From assembly GCA_036925085.1 (NCBI GenBank), contig JAUPFP010000033.1, positions 310,001-374,000 of the forward strand: a stretch of DNA of 64,000 nucleotides, given 5' to 3'. The stretch's first letter is position 1. Every line of letters begins with the position of its first letter. This document shows positions 1-12,175 of this stretch, piece after piece. Source of the stretch: Brachycybe producta (Eukaryota > Arthropoda > Diplopoda > Playtdesmida > Andrognathidae). The position numbers and the translations under genes are program-made. The notes beneath the pieces are model-generated. The model ran no database searches. It was not told the DNA's origin and was given only the letters and a program-made list of their open reading frames with translations.

Positions 1-2489
1 TTTTCAGTGCTGCCACCTAGTAGCAAGCGGTGTGTTCTTTCATTAGAAAGTAGTGATTCAATCTTTCTAAACAATAGTATAGTTCATATAATGTATGGCT
101 ACATACTGAGTCAGTTAAGAGCCACAACTATGAGCAAATGTTTACTATTAGTTCTAATAAGATGACCAATAGATTAGACAGAAAGAAAAGGGGGGGGGGG
201 GGGGGGTGGAGGGTCGATAGAAAAAAAAATAGAAGAGGGTCAAGTAATTTCTTTTGTCCACCTAAACTGCAAGTTTTTCTCTTAATACCTATTTTTTTTC
301 TTCATAGAGTAAACTATGAGACGAAAATAAGGAGGGGCAAAACCATACATTAGAGGGGCAAAGAAAAGGTATACAGGGTGAGTGTGTACCCAAAAAATGT
401 AAAACACACTTTGGTTGTTAAATCTTAGACTATTACCTTACTGGACTGGTAACTCCCGAAATTTTGTGTTTCACTGATATGGGGCGTCGCTTTAGAAACG
501 GCGCCTAGTCTAGCGGGACTTATGATATATATGAAATTTAGAGAAGATGTCAAGTTTAGGACGAGTTCTCATTTTGTAGTTATAGAGAATTTATTTCAAG
601 GGGGCAAACATTGAAGAAAAAAATCATGTACGAGATTCACAACAGATCATATATACATGTATATGGGAAATGGTCACCACCATGACGTACCACATTTTCA
701 GTGTGGTTACAAGGCGCCGGCTGTGACGTCACTATTCTCTAATGCCCGTATATATGTGTTGCATTAGTCGCATGAAGATAACGAGAGCCTCTTTTGTAAT
801 TTTGCGACAAATTCGATTTCTTACAGTAACTGTATAAACTCATACGAGGCAAGAAATCGAAAATTGACTAGTGCGTTAGGACACTTTGAACCATCCCTCA
901 CATGCGCATTGCATCGCAAAATGTCGTATAAGTATTCTATAAAGATCTTTTAGCTGTCTGTTAGACTTTACAGTAAACTACATACATTGAATAATAGATG
1001 GCGCTGCTAACTTGCTAACTGTTGTTTAAGAGTTCAAATGAAGTATACTTGTGACGTCAGTCATCAAAGACTCAGTACAGATTGTGCAAAACCATCAACA
1101 CAGTGTGACTCAAAGACTATGCCTCACCAAACCCTGCTATGTTCATTAGTCAACCTTTTTTTGTTCAGTCCTATCCATTCCCATTGTCATCATTTTGTTC
1201 TGTACATTTTTTTTTAATTTCAAACCAATTTGTTACCTGCTTTTATGTACAATTGTATTGATTTGTATTCTGAGTCGCTTTTCGGCTAGTCACATTGGTG
1301 TCCAGAGAGCAATAAAAAGCTATTTTCTTCTTCTTCTACGCCTGCAATAGCATGTCAGGGATTGTTCTCTAGTGTGCTCTAGTGTGTATACATTCTTTTG
1401 GGAACACTCTGTATATATATATACACTAATATAAAACACCAATTCTTAAAACCTTTTGTTTTGAGGGGATGGTTTGTGAGAAGTAACCCGTAGGTTACTT
1501 AGTGGTTTAGTTATAAGACGGCAGCGACCTCTATGTCTTTAGGCTACATAAACTGGTTTTTTTCCCATGTTGAGATTGGATTCAACACATTGTTTTTACA
1601 AGAGTAGAGAGGGGAAGGGGAGAGCAATCAACAATTTTTGTTCTCCCCCCTTTTTGATGATTCTTCCCAACTTCAGTCTTCTTCAGGTCGGACCTCCTCT
1701 TCCCCTTGCTCCCCTCATTTTTTCTTCCTCCCCCCCCCCTTAAAAAGATCCCTTATAGTGAGAAGGACAAGTTAAACAACAAACTTAAAACCTAAACTAC
1801 AATTCTCGCAAAACAATTTAAAAAAGACGACAAAAGATTGCCATCAATTTATAAGCTTAACAAAACAACTCACAACAAAAAAAAAGACCGAAAATTTGTT
1901 AAAATAAAAAAGAAGAAAACCTTGAAGAGAAAAAAAAAATGACAAAAAATAAATAAAACAAGAAACCTTTTTTTTTTTTTTCATCTTTTTTACTTGTTTT
2001 TTTAAAAGGTCCAATTTGCCAGAAATTAATTTCGAAAAATTGTTATTACATATATTATACATATATATAGCCTCGAGAAATACAGGAGAAAAAAGGATTA
2101 AATTGATAATTTTGATGACTTCCAATTTGACTTTCCAATTTTTCAGTAGTTGGAATAATTTTTTTTAAAAATATAAAAGTTAAATGAAAAATAAACCGAG
2201 AGATCAAAGATAATTTTTGTCTATTTTTAAATTTTTTTTAATCAAACCCATATATTTTATATAAAAAAATTGTCATAAATTTTTAAAAGAAAGAAAGAAA
2301 AAAGTGTCAGAAAAATGTGACGCTTTATCAATTACACATAAAAACGTTTAGCTAAAAAAAAACGGATAACACGAAATATATTTTCGGTTCGAAAAACGGA
2401 CCGAATAACGAGTTATTTTTTTCTAACACGAAATTCGTTTTTAATAAAATGAAAACGTCCCCTCGAACCGGGATTACCCTGTCTTTCCG
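1..2489. other. No gene seen; AT-rich, simple repeats
   Basis: Contains a G-run at 190-206, the possible retrotransposon tail, and at 2338-2470 a fragment (ACGGATAACACGAAAT, AACACGAAATTCGTTTTT) related to the 31-bp minisatellite. A CTACTAGGTGGCAGC word (inverted) lies at 10-24. Confidence 0.6.
1120..1340 (+). repeat. Possible non-LTR retrotransposon 3' tail
   Basis: Complex sequence ends in AATAAAAAGC followed by a short TTCTTCTTCTTCT tract, the layout of many LINE 3' ends. No reverse transcriptase frame is nearby. Weak call. Confidence 0.25.
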
Positions 2490-2660
2490 AACCAACTTTT
2501 AGCAGATAATATTTTTTTTTAAATTTTTGTCTATAAAAAGTTTATTTTGAAAAATATCAACATGTAGAAATACCCTTAACGGTCTTAAGTGATTGAGCTA
2601 CTCTTCTAGTTTCTAATTACCCCTAGTTATGCTCCTGAAAGAAACAATATAATCAGAAAA
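2490..2660. mobile_element. Family B MITE, right half
   Basis: Contains TCTATAAAAAGTTTATTTTG, CTTCTAGTTTCTAA and GCTCCTGAAAG, shared with complete family B copies. Confidence 0.6.
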
Positions 2661-2764
2661 GTTCGAGAGACGCATTAACACTTTTACAATCACTTTATAA
2701 CAATGAAATCTGATAACACGAAAAATAGAATAAAATGTTCCATAAAATATTGGTTCAGTCCCTT

Positions 2765-3060
2765 ATACCTATAGTACAACACACAGCTGATAATTTAAAT
2801 GCATTTAAATAATAAATGTGTTCTACAGAGCCCCCTGTGAAGGGCAAACAAACAATATGTCGAATTCAATTTATTCAGTTAATAATCTGAAAATATTGAG
2901 TTAATACTTAAATATAGAAACTATTGATTTAGTATTTCAATTTAAAATATTAATAATTAAAGTCAATTTTTATTTGGTTCATGTCCTTAACTGGATTCCG
3001 TATAAATTCACCTAAACACATTTAATTTGAATTCATTTAACTCATGTGTGTACAAGGTAT
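2765..3060 (-). mobile_element. Family A MITE
   Basis: ATACCTATAGTACAACACAC to GTGTGTACAAGGTAT. The body has ATTTAAATGCATTTAAAT, CAGAGCCCCCTGTGAAGG and GGATTCCGTATAA, shared with eight other copies in this window. Confidence 0.82.
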
Positions 3061-3769
3061 TAGAAGAAAAAAAGCATAAAATTTCTTTTAATACGAAAAA
3101 AAAAAAGTATTCTGGTCCCTTCCACAATTTTGTGTTAAATGATTTTCACACTAATTCACAATAAAAATGATGAAATTTTCCTGTTTTATTTGTACATTTT
3201 GTTTTTTCTAAAATAATAATTATATTATTTGTTTTCTGTACATTTCTGTAAATTCATCGATTGATTATGCGATGAGACTAGACGTCACTATCACTGAATA
3301 AATCAATCAATAAAAAGAATGTGCTGGCGGATCGATCGAGACAGCCTAAAAAAAAACACCTTTCTAATCTAAATAATAACGTTATTTTTTGTTGTTGTTG
3401 TTCTCTCTCTCTACTTCGAATTCGATTTAAGAGAAACTGTACACAACAAAAGAAAAAAAAAACAGGTTCAACATTTGGTGACAAATAATAACTATATATT
3501 TACCCCCTACCCCCCCCCCCCCCTTTCCTTCTATATCTCATCTATTATTTCACCTTTTCCCTCCCCCCCCCTCTTTAAAATCTCATTCCCCTCTAACCTG
3601 AAATCATTTAAAACAACCAAGGCAACATTATTGAGAAGACATTGACACTATATCTTAGTATGAAGAGAATGAAGGGTGTATTTTTTTTACAAAAAAATGA
3701 AAAGAAATAAACGAGTTATTTATATTATTAATGTGTGGCCATTGTTTGTATTGTGTGTGTCCCCCCCTC

Positions 3770-3976
3770 ACAGGCAATTAGAAATCGGGCCAAACAGATG
3801 TGGCTCCGCCCTTGTTATAACGACTGACAACTTCTAATTGGTTTGTTGTGTGGTTCGACGTTGAAAAGGGAGGAGAGCATGTGACGTCAGACTACATAAC
3901 CAATCAATTACAAGTTGCCAGTCGTCATAAAAAGGGCGGATCCAACTTCTGTTCGTCCCGATTTCTAATTGTCTGT
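3770..3976. mobile_element. Family C foldback MITE
   Basis: ACAGGCAATTAGAAATCGGG-type end at left and ATTTCTAATTGTCTGT at right; internal GTGACGTCAGAC. The flanks share GTGTGTGTCCCCCC on both sides, which may be slippage rather than target duplication. Confidence 0.8.
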
Positions 3977-4342
3977 ATGTGTGTGTGTCCCCCCCCCCTT
4001 CCACCGCCTCCATTTATGTCTATAAGACATTTTGAAACACCCTGTATTGGAATATTTGTCTGTGAATTTTACGAATGAATACACACATAACATTATACAT
4101 AACATATAGGGTATACACAAATGGAATATATAACCAGAGGCGAGATTGGTTACCTTTTTTTTTTCTGAAGAAGAACAACAACCACATTTATAAAAAAATT
4201 ACTACTTTTTTTTAAATTTAAACCTTAATAAGATGAAAAAGACGAGAGAAAAAAAAATCAACAAAAAAAAAACGCTCACTAATTAAGTCTATATTTCATT
4301 AAAATGTAGACCTAATTTAAGAAAAGAGTGAAGAAAAAAAGT

Positions 4343-4378
<36 letters not shown>

Positions 4379-4626
4379 GGTAAATTAATAAACTTCAAAA
4401 ATCAAGAGAAAGAAAAATTATATAATCGACAAGTTTAGCCAGGAATTATTATTTGGCTTAATTTACATAAAAAATAAATAACCTACGTTATTAATCTAAA
4501 ATGTTTTTTAAAATATTCAAGATTTATAATTTTTTCAAGCTTTTAATTTAAGTTGACATGAGACCGTTGTCGGTTTGCGTGGATTTTCTATCTTCTCCTA
4601 TTTTAACAAACTTCCACCTAAACTTA

Positions 4627-4985
4627 AGCCTCGTTTTCACGGTGGCGATAGTTCTATCGTGAGAGTTGCTGTCATGAAAGTTGCGATAGTTCACTCTCAT
4701 GATAGCAACGTCTTGAAGTAACGTGATAGTTGTCTGTCACATGACAGTGTGACGTCTACTTCATAGATATCATGGAGTCAACAACAGTGTTGCCTCTCTC
4801 TCTCTCCCTCCAGAAGCCAAATTTCCCTATAAAAAGTGGATATTTCCCTATAAGCGGTCACTCAACAACTATTACTATTGCGACAGTACTATCAACTATC
4901 TAATCAAACGAGATAGTTGTGATAGTGACTATCATGTGGTTTTCACGATGATAGTTCTCGCGATAGTTACTCTCATGACAGGGCT
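4627..4985. mobile_element. Family F MITE, right end truncated
   Basis: The left end AGCCTCGTTTTCACGGTGGC follows TTA. The body matches 17622-18327 without the nested element (GAAGCCAAATTTCCCTATAA, AAACGAGATAGTTGTGATAG). The right terminus is lost after CTCTCATGACAG. Confidence 0.7.
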
Positions 4986-5219
4986 TACGAGAGCTGAAAT
5001 TTTGTACACAGCAGCAGCCTCTACTTAGTGCGACCTGTTAATCTATCAAATTTTGACGTAGGATCCTCGAATGACCCTGCTCACGATCTGGCCGTTATAG
5101 GAGCAGGTTCCTTAAAGAATTTCCTAGTTTTAATTGTTCTAGTCTACTATCTATATCAACTCAAGATAACTAGTTCGTTTATTTTAAATAAAAAAAAAGC
5201 TGGCATCACAAGACGTGTA

Positions 5220-5390
5220 TTTTTACAGTCGTTTGCCCCGCCCTTTTATGAGCGTCATACCAAATATCAACCAATTAGAAATTGAAAAGGGCGAGGCATG
5301 TGACGTCAGACCACATAACGAACCAATTAGAAGTTGCCAGTCTTCATAAAAGGGGCGAGGCAAACGACTGTCTTTATTTGCCTTCATTGG
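5220..5390. mobile_element. Family D MITE
   Basis: The arms ACAGTCGTTTGCCCCGCCC and GGGGCGAGGCAAACGACTGT enclose CCAATTAG, GTGACGTCAGACC and CCAATTAG. The outer ends are degenerate. Confidence 0.7.
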
Positions 5391-5644
5391 TTGTTGCTGT
5401 TTTTCTGTTGTTGTTCATTACAAAACACACACACAAAAGACTGCCTTAAGAAAGGCAGGTGATAATCGACTACAATCAACAGCTAGAACAACAAAAAAAA
5501 CCCTCATTTTTCTCTTTTCGTTTTTATCTCAACACAAAAAGTCTATTACAGTAGAGCATCGGTTGTCAAAACCAACTTTTACTCATTCTTACGGAAATAC
5601 AATTTATAGAAATAAAAAAATTTTTCTTTGCAATCGGTTTTTCC

Positions 5645-6588
5645 TAGAGCTGGGACGAATCGTAAATTTTCTCGAATCGGAATCCGAATCCTGAAAGGTT
5701 CTCGAATCGGAATCCGAATCCTGAAAGGTTCTCGAATCGGAATCCGAATCCTGAAAGGTTCTCGAATCGGAATCCGAATCCTGAAAGGTTCTCGAATCGG
5801 AATCCGAATCCTGAAAGGTTCTCGAATCGGAATCCGAATCCTGAAAGGTTCTCGAATCGGAATCCGAATCCTGAAAGGTTCTCGAATCGGAATCCGAATC
5901 CTGAAAGGTTCTCGAATCGGAATCCGAATCCTGAAAGGTTCTCGAATCGGAATCCGAATCCTGAAAGGTTCTCGAATCGGAATCCGAATCCTGAAAGGTT
6001 CTCGAATCGGAATCCGAATCCTGAAAGGTTCTCGAATCGGAATCCGAATCCTGAAAGGTTCTCGAATCGGAATCCGAATCCTAAAAGGTTCTCGAATCGG
6101 AATCCGAATCCTAAAAGGTTCTCGAATCGGAATCCGAATCCTAAAAGGTTCTCGAATCGGAATCCGAATCCTAAAAGGTTCTCGAATCAGAATCCGAATC
6201 CTAAAAGGTTCTCGAATCTCCTTCATATAAGAATCCTATATTATTCAGAAGAAGAAGATACAAATAAATGAAATAATATTAAATATTAAATTATTAATAA
6301 TACAAAAACAAGAGTGGCGGCACTCAGGGTCACCACAAGGTGATCCATTGGTGATCCGGATAACCGCCGAAATTGCTACAATCGCCGTCTTTTGTTAGTA
6401 AACGCTTCTATTTCTACGTCAATAAAGTTAAAACTAATTTTACCAAAATTTTTAACAGTTTTTTAAAGGTTATAAGGATTCGAAATCCTCGAAAAAGACG
6501 AGAAAAGCGCTAAGATTCGAATTTTCGAAACTCATATATTTTTCAAGATTCGCGGGATTCAAGGATTCGAATGGCCCTCCCATTCCTA
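5645..6588 (+). mobile_element. hAT-like non-autonomous element hosting the 30-bp array
   Basis: Ends read CTAGAGCTGGGACGAATC and, inverted, GGCCCTCCCATTCCTA. Sequence outside the array (AAATATTAAATTATTAATAA, then a CACTCAGGGTCACCACAAGG stretch) matches, inverted, the copy at 25196-25624. Flanking octamers match at 6 of 8 positions. Confidence 0.6.
5671..6218. repeat. 30-bp minisatellite, 18 near-identical units
   Basis: The unit begins CTCGAATCGGAATCCGAATC. The first 13 units end CTGAAAGGTT and the last five CTAAAAGGTT; the eighteenth also has CAG for CGG. There are no spacers, so it is not a CRISPR array. Because 30 is divisible by 3, both strands give long open frames ([10 protein letters not shown] repeats) that are not genes. 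The array is an expansion inside a dispersed hAT-like element. Confidence 0.95.
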
Positions 6589-7302
6589 TTTTCTCCACTT
6601 TACGTAATGGGAGATCGATTATCAGAACTACTCATGTCCGACGTAAGTTCCGATAATCAACGTTCTTACAGTAGGCCCTACATAGAAATGAAAATATGTA
6701 ATTTTAATCCACACTACAAACCAAAAAAAAAAAAACAGTCACAATATTAAAATACGGCAGTCAGTGCTGCCATTTTTTCTAAACTGTGGTTTTTTTTTTC
6801 CTTCTTCTCTACCGGGTCACCCCCCCCCCCCCTCCCTAGTTATTTTATCAATCTGTGAAACCTGTCAAATACACTTTGATTTCTTCTTATAAAAGGTACC
6901 ATAACAAGACATCAAGAGGTTTTTTTAAAGGCTCAGACAGATTTAAGAACTTTATCTTCTATTTTATTTTTTAAGACTTTCATTCAGTTTCAATTTTTTT
7001 CTTCTTCTATATATGTGAACTTGGTTAAAGGTATTTATTTGTAGAGAACGAAAAAAAAATGAAATCGAAGAATTGACAAGAGTGACTGACTGACATTGAC
7101 TGAATCCTCTGATGATGATGATGACGATGATACACGCCACGTACATTCTAGAAAATAAAACCTCAAACCTGTAGTAAATGAATAGAAAACTGGATTGACC
7201 AAAAGTACCGGCAACCAATTGCCAATTGCCTTTTTAAACTTATTTTTATAAAGTGTAAAATGGACCCCCCCCCCCCTCTCTCTCTCTCTCTCTAACTGTG
7301 GT

Positions 7303-7540
7303 TATTTTGCCTTTCAGTAAGTAGCAAAATTAAGAGAATCTCTGAAAATGTTTTAGAAACTAGAAGGGTAGCTCAATAACTTCAAAGATATTTTCATATT
7401 GATATCTTTTTAAAATAAGCTGTTCAGTGTTCATGTCAAAGTTTGAAAATGACCCAACTTTAATCAGTTTTTTTTTTAAATTTTTGCCTATTTTGAAAAA
7501 TAGTGATTCAGCTACCAATTCTAGTTTCTAACACACCTGT
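7303..7540. mobile_element. Family B MITE, degraded
   Basis: TTTTAGAAACTAGAAGGGTA at left and CCAATTCTAGTTTCTAAC at right, with the TTGATATCTTT core. Further fragments with TAGTTTCTAA and TAGTTTTTAA follow to about 8060. Confidence 0.65.
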
Positions 7541-8108
7541 CACGGTAAACGTTTTGTGGCCGTGGCTACGGCCACAAAAATTCACCAACTGGGACTTTCT
7601 TTCAAACTTCCATTTAACTTTTATTTCTAAAAATTAATTATGGTTATTAATTATTTTAGTTTCTAATTTACTTTAGATATATCTTTTGAGGTTATCAAAG
7701 TGTAAAACATTTGATATCTTGATATCTTTTCTTTTCTTTGATATATTTTCTAGTTTTTAATAAACTTTAATTTTCTTCTTAAAAAAATGAAATTTTTGTC
7801 TTTCTTTGAAACCGCCATTTTAACGTTAACTTTGAAAGATTCGGTGCTAGTTATTAATTTTTTTAATTTTTCTAATAAACTTTGAATTTCTTCTAAAAAT
7901 TTAACAAACTCCAAGAAATATGTGAAATTTCGCCTTTTTTTTTTTAGAAAAAAAAACTATACAAATTTATAAGTTAAACATTGTGTATTCGAAAGGTACT
8001 TCCAGTTTCTAGTTCTCTATATAAGAGAGCTCTTAACAATGAAATTTATTACTTTCTAGAAAATAATAGTATAGATCTATACTAGAATTGTAACCAGTCA
8101 CACAAGGA

Positions 8109-8216
8109 GAAATAGGTTTTTTTTATTTTTGGTAGGCAGCCATTTTTTTTTGGGGGGGGGGGGGGGGGCCCAAAAAAATGGCTGCCTACCAAAACTTTAA
8201 AAAAAAAACCTATTTC
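8109..8216. mobile_element. Short foldback with a G17 loop
   Basis: The arms GAAATAGGTTTTTT...GGTAGGCAGCCATTTTTT and their inverse surround a run of 17 G at 8152-8168. Confidence 0.7.
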
Positions 8217-8962
8217 TCCCTACGGCGCTTCGAGATTCAGCAACAACTTTATTCATTTCTCTATTAGATCAGCTGACAAGAAAAATCCCCTCAGAATATA
8301 AGCAGAACTGAATCGCATCGGAAAGAGATTAAGGGCGTTAACCAATGATGATGATGATGATGTGATGTGCACACCATAACCAAAGGAGAGAAGAAAAAAA
8401 AACATTTTCAGAAGACTTTAACAACTACCACCATTTTTTTTTTACTAATGACTAATCCCTTCCAATCACGAAACTAATCATTCTTTCATATAGAAAAAGA
8501 CCTGAAATATAAAGAGAATGTGAATGGTAGAAAAAACCAACCCCTAATTTTCACATTTAGAAAAATCAAACAGATATGACTCTCATATCAGATCTCTCTT
8601 GTTTTCAAAAAAAAAAAAAAAAAACTAAAACTTAATCATGTTTTTTGTTCAGTTTTTCAATCTGTCAAAAATTTACCTTTCGTGTGAACCATTTTTAAAA
8701 AAAAATATTATATTTTATTAAATAAAAAAAAGACACACAAACTAATGAACACACTTTTATTCAAAAGATAAGTTTTCTTGTAATAATCTCTTTGTTTCAA
8801 AATTGAGATTAAACATTCACATAAACAAAGACGGTTTAAGACAAGTCAATTATAGAAGAAGAATACACCTTCAACATGTCACCTTTTCGTATCGACTCAA
8901 GATTACTGATACGATTATTTAAATGAACTTACGTTATAATCTTCTCTTCAAACCTTGTTCTA

Positions 8963-9280
8963 ATACCTTGTACACACACACACGAGTTAAATGAATTCAA
9001 ATTAAATGTGTTTAGGTGAATTATACGGAATCCAGTTAAGGACATGACCACCAAATCAAAATTGACTTTATTATTAATATTTTAAATTGAAATACTAAAT
9101 CAATATTTTAATGTCAATAGTTTATATATTTTATATTTAAGTATTAACTCAATATTTTCAGATTATTAACTGAATAAATTAAATTCGATGATATATTTGT
9201 TTGTTTGTCCTTCACGGGGCTCTGTAGAACACATTTAATATTTAAATGCATTTAAATGATCAGGTGTGTACTATAGGTAT
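8963..9280 (+). mobile_element. Family A MITE
   Basis: ATACCTTGTACACACACAC to GTGTGTACTATAGGTAT; same body as the other family A copies. Confidence 0.82.
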
Positions 9281-9282
9281 AC

Positions 9283-9648
9283 GGCCCTCATTACAAAAAA
9301 AAAAGTTATAAAATTTGTGACAATCATACCATATATGATGTTACTACTTGTGCGCTTTTGTTTCTCTGGCACAAGCCTTTCTTGTGACTGCTTATAGCCT
9401 TATTGCAGAGTAATTTTTTTCCAAATTGTAATTGTTTTATTACTGTCATAATATGTTGTATATATCAAAGGTAGTCAGTCATATGACATGACAATATTTG
9501 TTATATACTATTTTGTAATTTATTTCTGTAACTGTTGCAAGGTTATATGAAAATAAGATTGTCATATGTTAGGAAATTGTTATAATCTAGCATTATAACA
9601 ATTTCCTAACATATGACAATCTTATTTTCTTTCTGTAATGAGGACCCT
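9283..9648. mobile_element. Inverted-repeat MITE containing a perfect hairpin
   Basis: The ends CCCTCATTACA and TGTAATGAGGA are inverted. A 38-bp perfect inverted repeat with a 5-nt loop (CTAGC) occupies 9549-9629. It sits directly beside the family A copy ending at 9280. Confidence 0.6.
9549..9629. repeat. Perfect 38-bp inverted repeat, 5-nt loop
   Basis: The left arm begins GAAAATAAGATTGTCATATG and the right arm 9592-9629 is its exact reverse complement. Confidence 0.95.
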
Positions 9649-10114
9649 GATTCGTTGTTGGAAATCCACTGGTCAGATAGGGCCTACTTCATAATTGTTA
9701 AGCTGGCTTTAGAAGATCAATTCCAGCTTGACAATTCTGACTTGTTAAAACCTGAATTGTCTTTCAAATAGTACCGCAGACGTGTTCAGTCCATTTCTGT
9801 CAGTTTTTCTTTGAGTTTCTTTTTTGAAATAATGTGTAGAGGCTAATTTTTCGATACTTTAATTACTCATATTTTAATAATTGCAAAAAGCAATGAATTC
9901 TCCCATAATCACACACCTTCAAGAAATTGAAGTTGATTTTTTTTAACTAAAACTGAAAATCAAATCCAAAGTTTAGAGCGCAATAAAAGTTGGATTGAAG
10001 AAGCAAAATTCACCACATACTGAATCCATTTTTCGACTGACAAGTCAGGATTATCATCAATCCAAAATTGATCATATGTATGCACCTTTTTGCGGTTGGA
10101 ACACACAGACCAAG

Positions 10115-10508
10115 CAGCCCACAGACCTGCAACTTGGTTGCCAACCATGTTGCCACAGACTATGCAACCTTTACAGCAACATCAGAAACATATGCATCGA
10201 AAAGCTCTCCACCCTTCATTATTTGGGATGGTAGCCATTTTCTTTTATTTATAATGTCAACGTCTTAACGCACTACTTCACTTTAGAACTCCTTTAGGTG
10301 TACTAATGTTTCCAACCAAGTTGCCAACCCCACTACAGACGGCGCAACAGTGTTGCCAACATTAGGCTCCTCCCACAAAAAATCTAAACTTTTTGATTTC
10401 ACTGCAACCGTTGGTGCAACCCGAAATTGCAACTTCAACCATCCCACAGACCTTCAACACTGTTTGCAACATGACAAGTTGGCAACCAAGTTGCAAGTCT
10501 GTGGACTG
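10115..10508. mobile_element. Inverted-repeat element with CAG ends
   Basis: CAGCCCACAGACCTGCAACT at left and, inverted, CAGTCCACAGACTTGCAACT at right. Many internal GTTGCCAAC/CAACC words. hAT-like ends, but no matching 8-bp flanks. Confidence 0.6.
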
Positions 10509-11110
10509 TTTTAAGCATTGTTTCCCGATGTGGTTCTCGTATATACAGACTTCCTCTTTTGATTTTTATACATCACTTTCATCTAAATAACAGCAGCAGC
10601 ATCCAGTATTCTTGAGTTGAATCATAGGAGAACCTGGACTGATTCAGATACTTCAATAACAACATTCATCACTTTTTCTTTTATCAAAATATGTCAAATC
10701 CTATCTTAAATAAGATTAACAAAAAAATTTAAGCCTCTCTCACTCTATATGTGAAAAACGCATATCGGAAGAAGAAAAAAATGATAAAACAAGCCTTCAA
10801 AAAACCTGAATAATTTAATATACAAAAAAAAATTCATGTCCTGTTTTTATCTATAAAAAACATTCTTTTTATATCATGACAACCAATATTTCATTCGAAT
10901 ACATTCGATTTTTCTTTTGCCTTTTTTGATCATTAAAAATGTCCATCATTGGACACACACTATATCTCTCTCGATATATAAATATAGCCTCTCCCTCTAC
11001 TCACCCAAGTCCTACATATCAATTCCTAAGTGACAATTAAAAACAAGAGAATTCATAACTCTGAATTAAAGAAAAAGAAAAATGATGGGGGGAATTGAGA
11101 AGGATTTTCA

Positions 11111-11304
11111 CAGGCATCTGTAGACAGCTTCAGAATTTCTTTGGCTCCAACATTTTACGTTCGTCAAATAAAATATCAACCAATTAGAAATAAAAAGGGC
11201 GGGGCATGTGACATCAGACCCCAGTAATAAACCAACTAGAAATTGATGACGCTCATAAAAGGGCGGAGCTAAAAAAAATTCTGAAGCTGTCTACAGATGC
11301 CTGT
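11111..11304. mobile_element. Family D-like MITE
   Basis: ACAGGCATCTGTAGACAGC to GCTGTCTACAGATGCCTGT are perfect inverted ends. The flanks GGATTTTC and CGATTTTC match at 7 of 8. The interior shares GGGCGGGGCATGTGAC with family D. Confidence 0.82.
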
Positions 11305-11565
11305 CGATTTTCTAGTTTTCTAACTATATCCCCTCCCCCCTCTCACTATTTGAAAAAACTAAGATCACAAGAAAAGAGAGTAGAGGGGAGAGAGAGAGAG
11401 AGAGAATCTAATTGAATATCAAATCTCCAATCATTCTTCATCCTCCCTTCAACTTATAACCCCTCTACTCTCTTAACCATTCTTTCTATATAAACTTGCC
11501 CTTTATGTTATCAATATGAATTGAAATATAATGATGAATTTTTGTCTCTCTTTCTATTCATCTCC

Positions 11566-11567
11566 AA

Positions 11568-11600
<33 letters not shown>

Positions 11601-11648
11601 GGGAGAGAGAGAGAGAGGGAGAGAGAGGGAGAGAGAGAGAGAGAGAAA
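11566..11648. repeat. GA microsatellite
   Basis: Long AG run with scattered GGG interruptions. It produces an Arg/Glu open frame (11521-11733) that is not a gene. Similar shorter GA runs occur at 4346-4374, 13229-13249 and 37329-37354. Confidence 0.9.
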
Positions 11649-11824
11649 GAAAAACACAACAAAAACGAAATTGAATTTCTGTCATAATTCAAGAAACCGC
11701 AAAAAAGAAAAACTTCGATCTTGTATAACATAAAATCACCAATTCCCTCAAGCCTACTTCCCCCTTAAATATAGGCTTCCACCCCCCCCCCCCCCCCCAA
11801 AAAAAAAACTGACTATATTCTATA

Positions 11825-12175
11825 TTCTGAAAAACTTTAAGAAAGACTTGCAAGTGCATGTTTAGAAACTAGAAAAGTAACCACTTTAGATCAATTTCAT
11901 ATTCATATATAACTTTAACAACAAAAAAAAATACACTTAAAAGTTACATAACGATTTATAATATTTGTTTAGACCAACTTAAGTTGAAAAAACGAAAATC
12001 AATAATATGAAATTGCCATATAAAATTTTATATTTAAATAATAATATAAAAATATTTATGATTTGTTTTTATTCTTCTAGTTTCTAAAACACTTAATTGA
12101 AATTACCATAAACCGTTGAACATAAAAATTTTCGTGAGTCATTGAAATTTACCCTTCTAGTTTCTACAACATAAG
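11825..12175. mobile_element. Family B MITE, degraded
   Basis: TTTAGAAACTAGAAAAGTAA at left and inverse CTTCTAGTTTCTA words at about 12077 and 12153. Confidence 0.5.

Larger units (their letters stand above)
6589..8962. other. No gene seen; AT-rich with MITE fragments
   Basis: Besides the annotated foldback and family B fragments it holds a C tract with CT microsatellite at 7264-7293. The open frames are low complexity. Confidence 0.6.

Noticed and set aside
5671-6210. CRISPR-like regular 30-bp repeats
   Set aside because: Units are contiguous without spacers, and the DNA is eukaryotic.
5579-6230. 200-215 codon open frames on both strands
   Set aside because: They are translations of the 30-bp tandem repeat; a period divisible by 3 keeps the frame open.
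11521-11733. Arg-Glu repeat frame
   Set aside because: It is a GA microsatellite.
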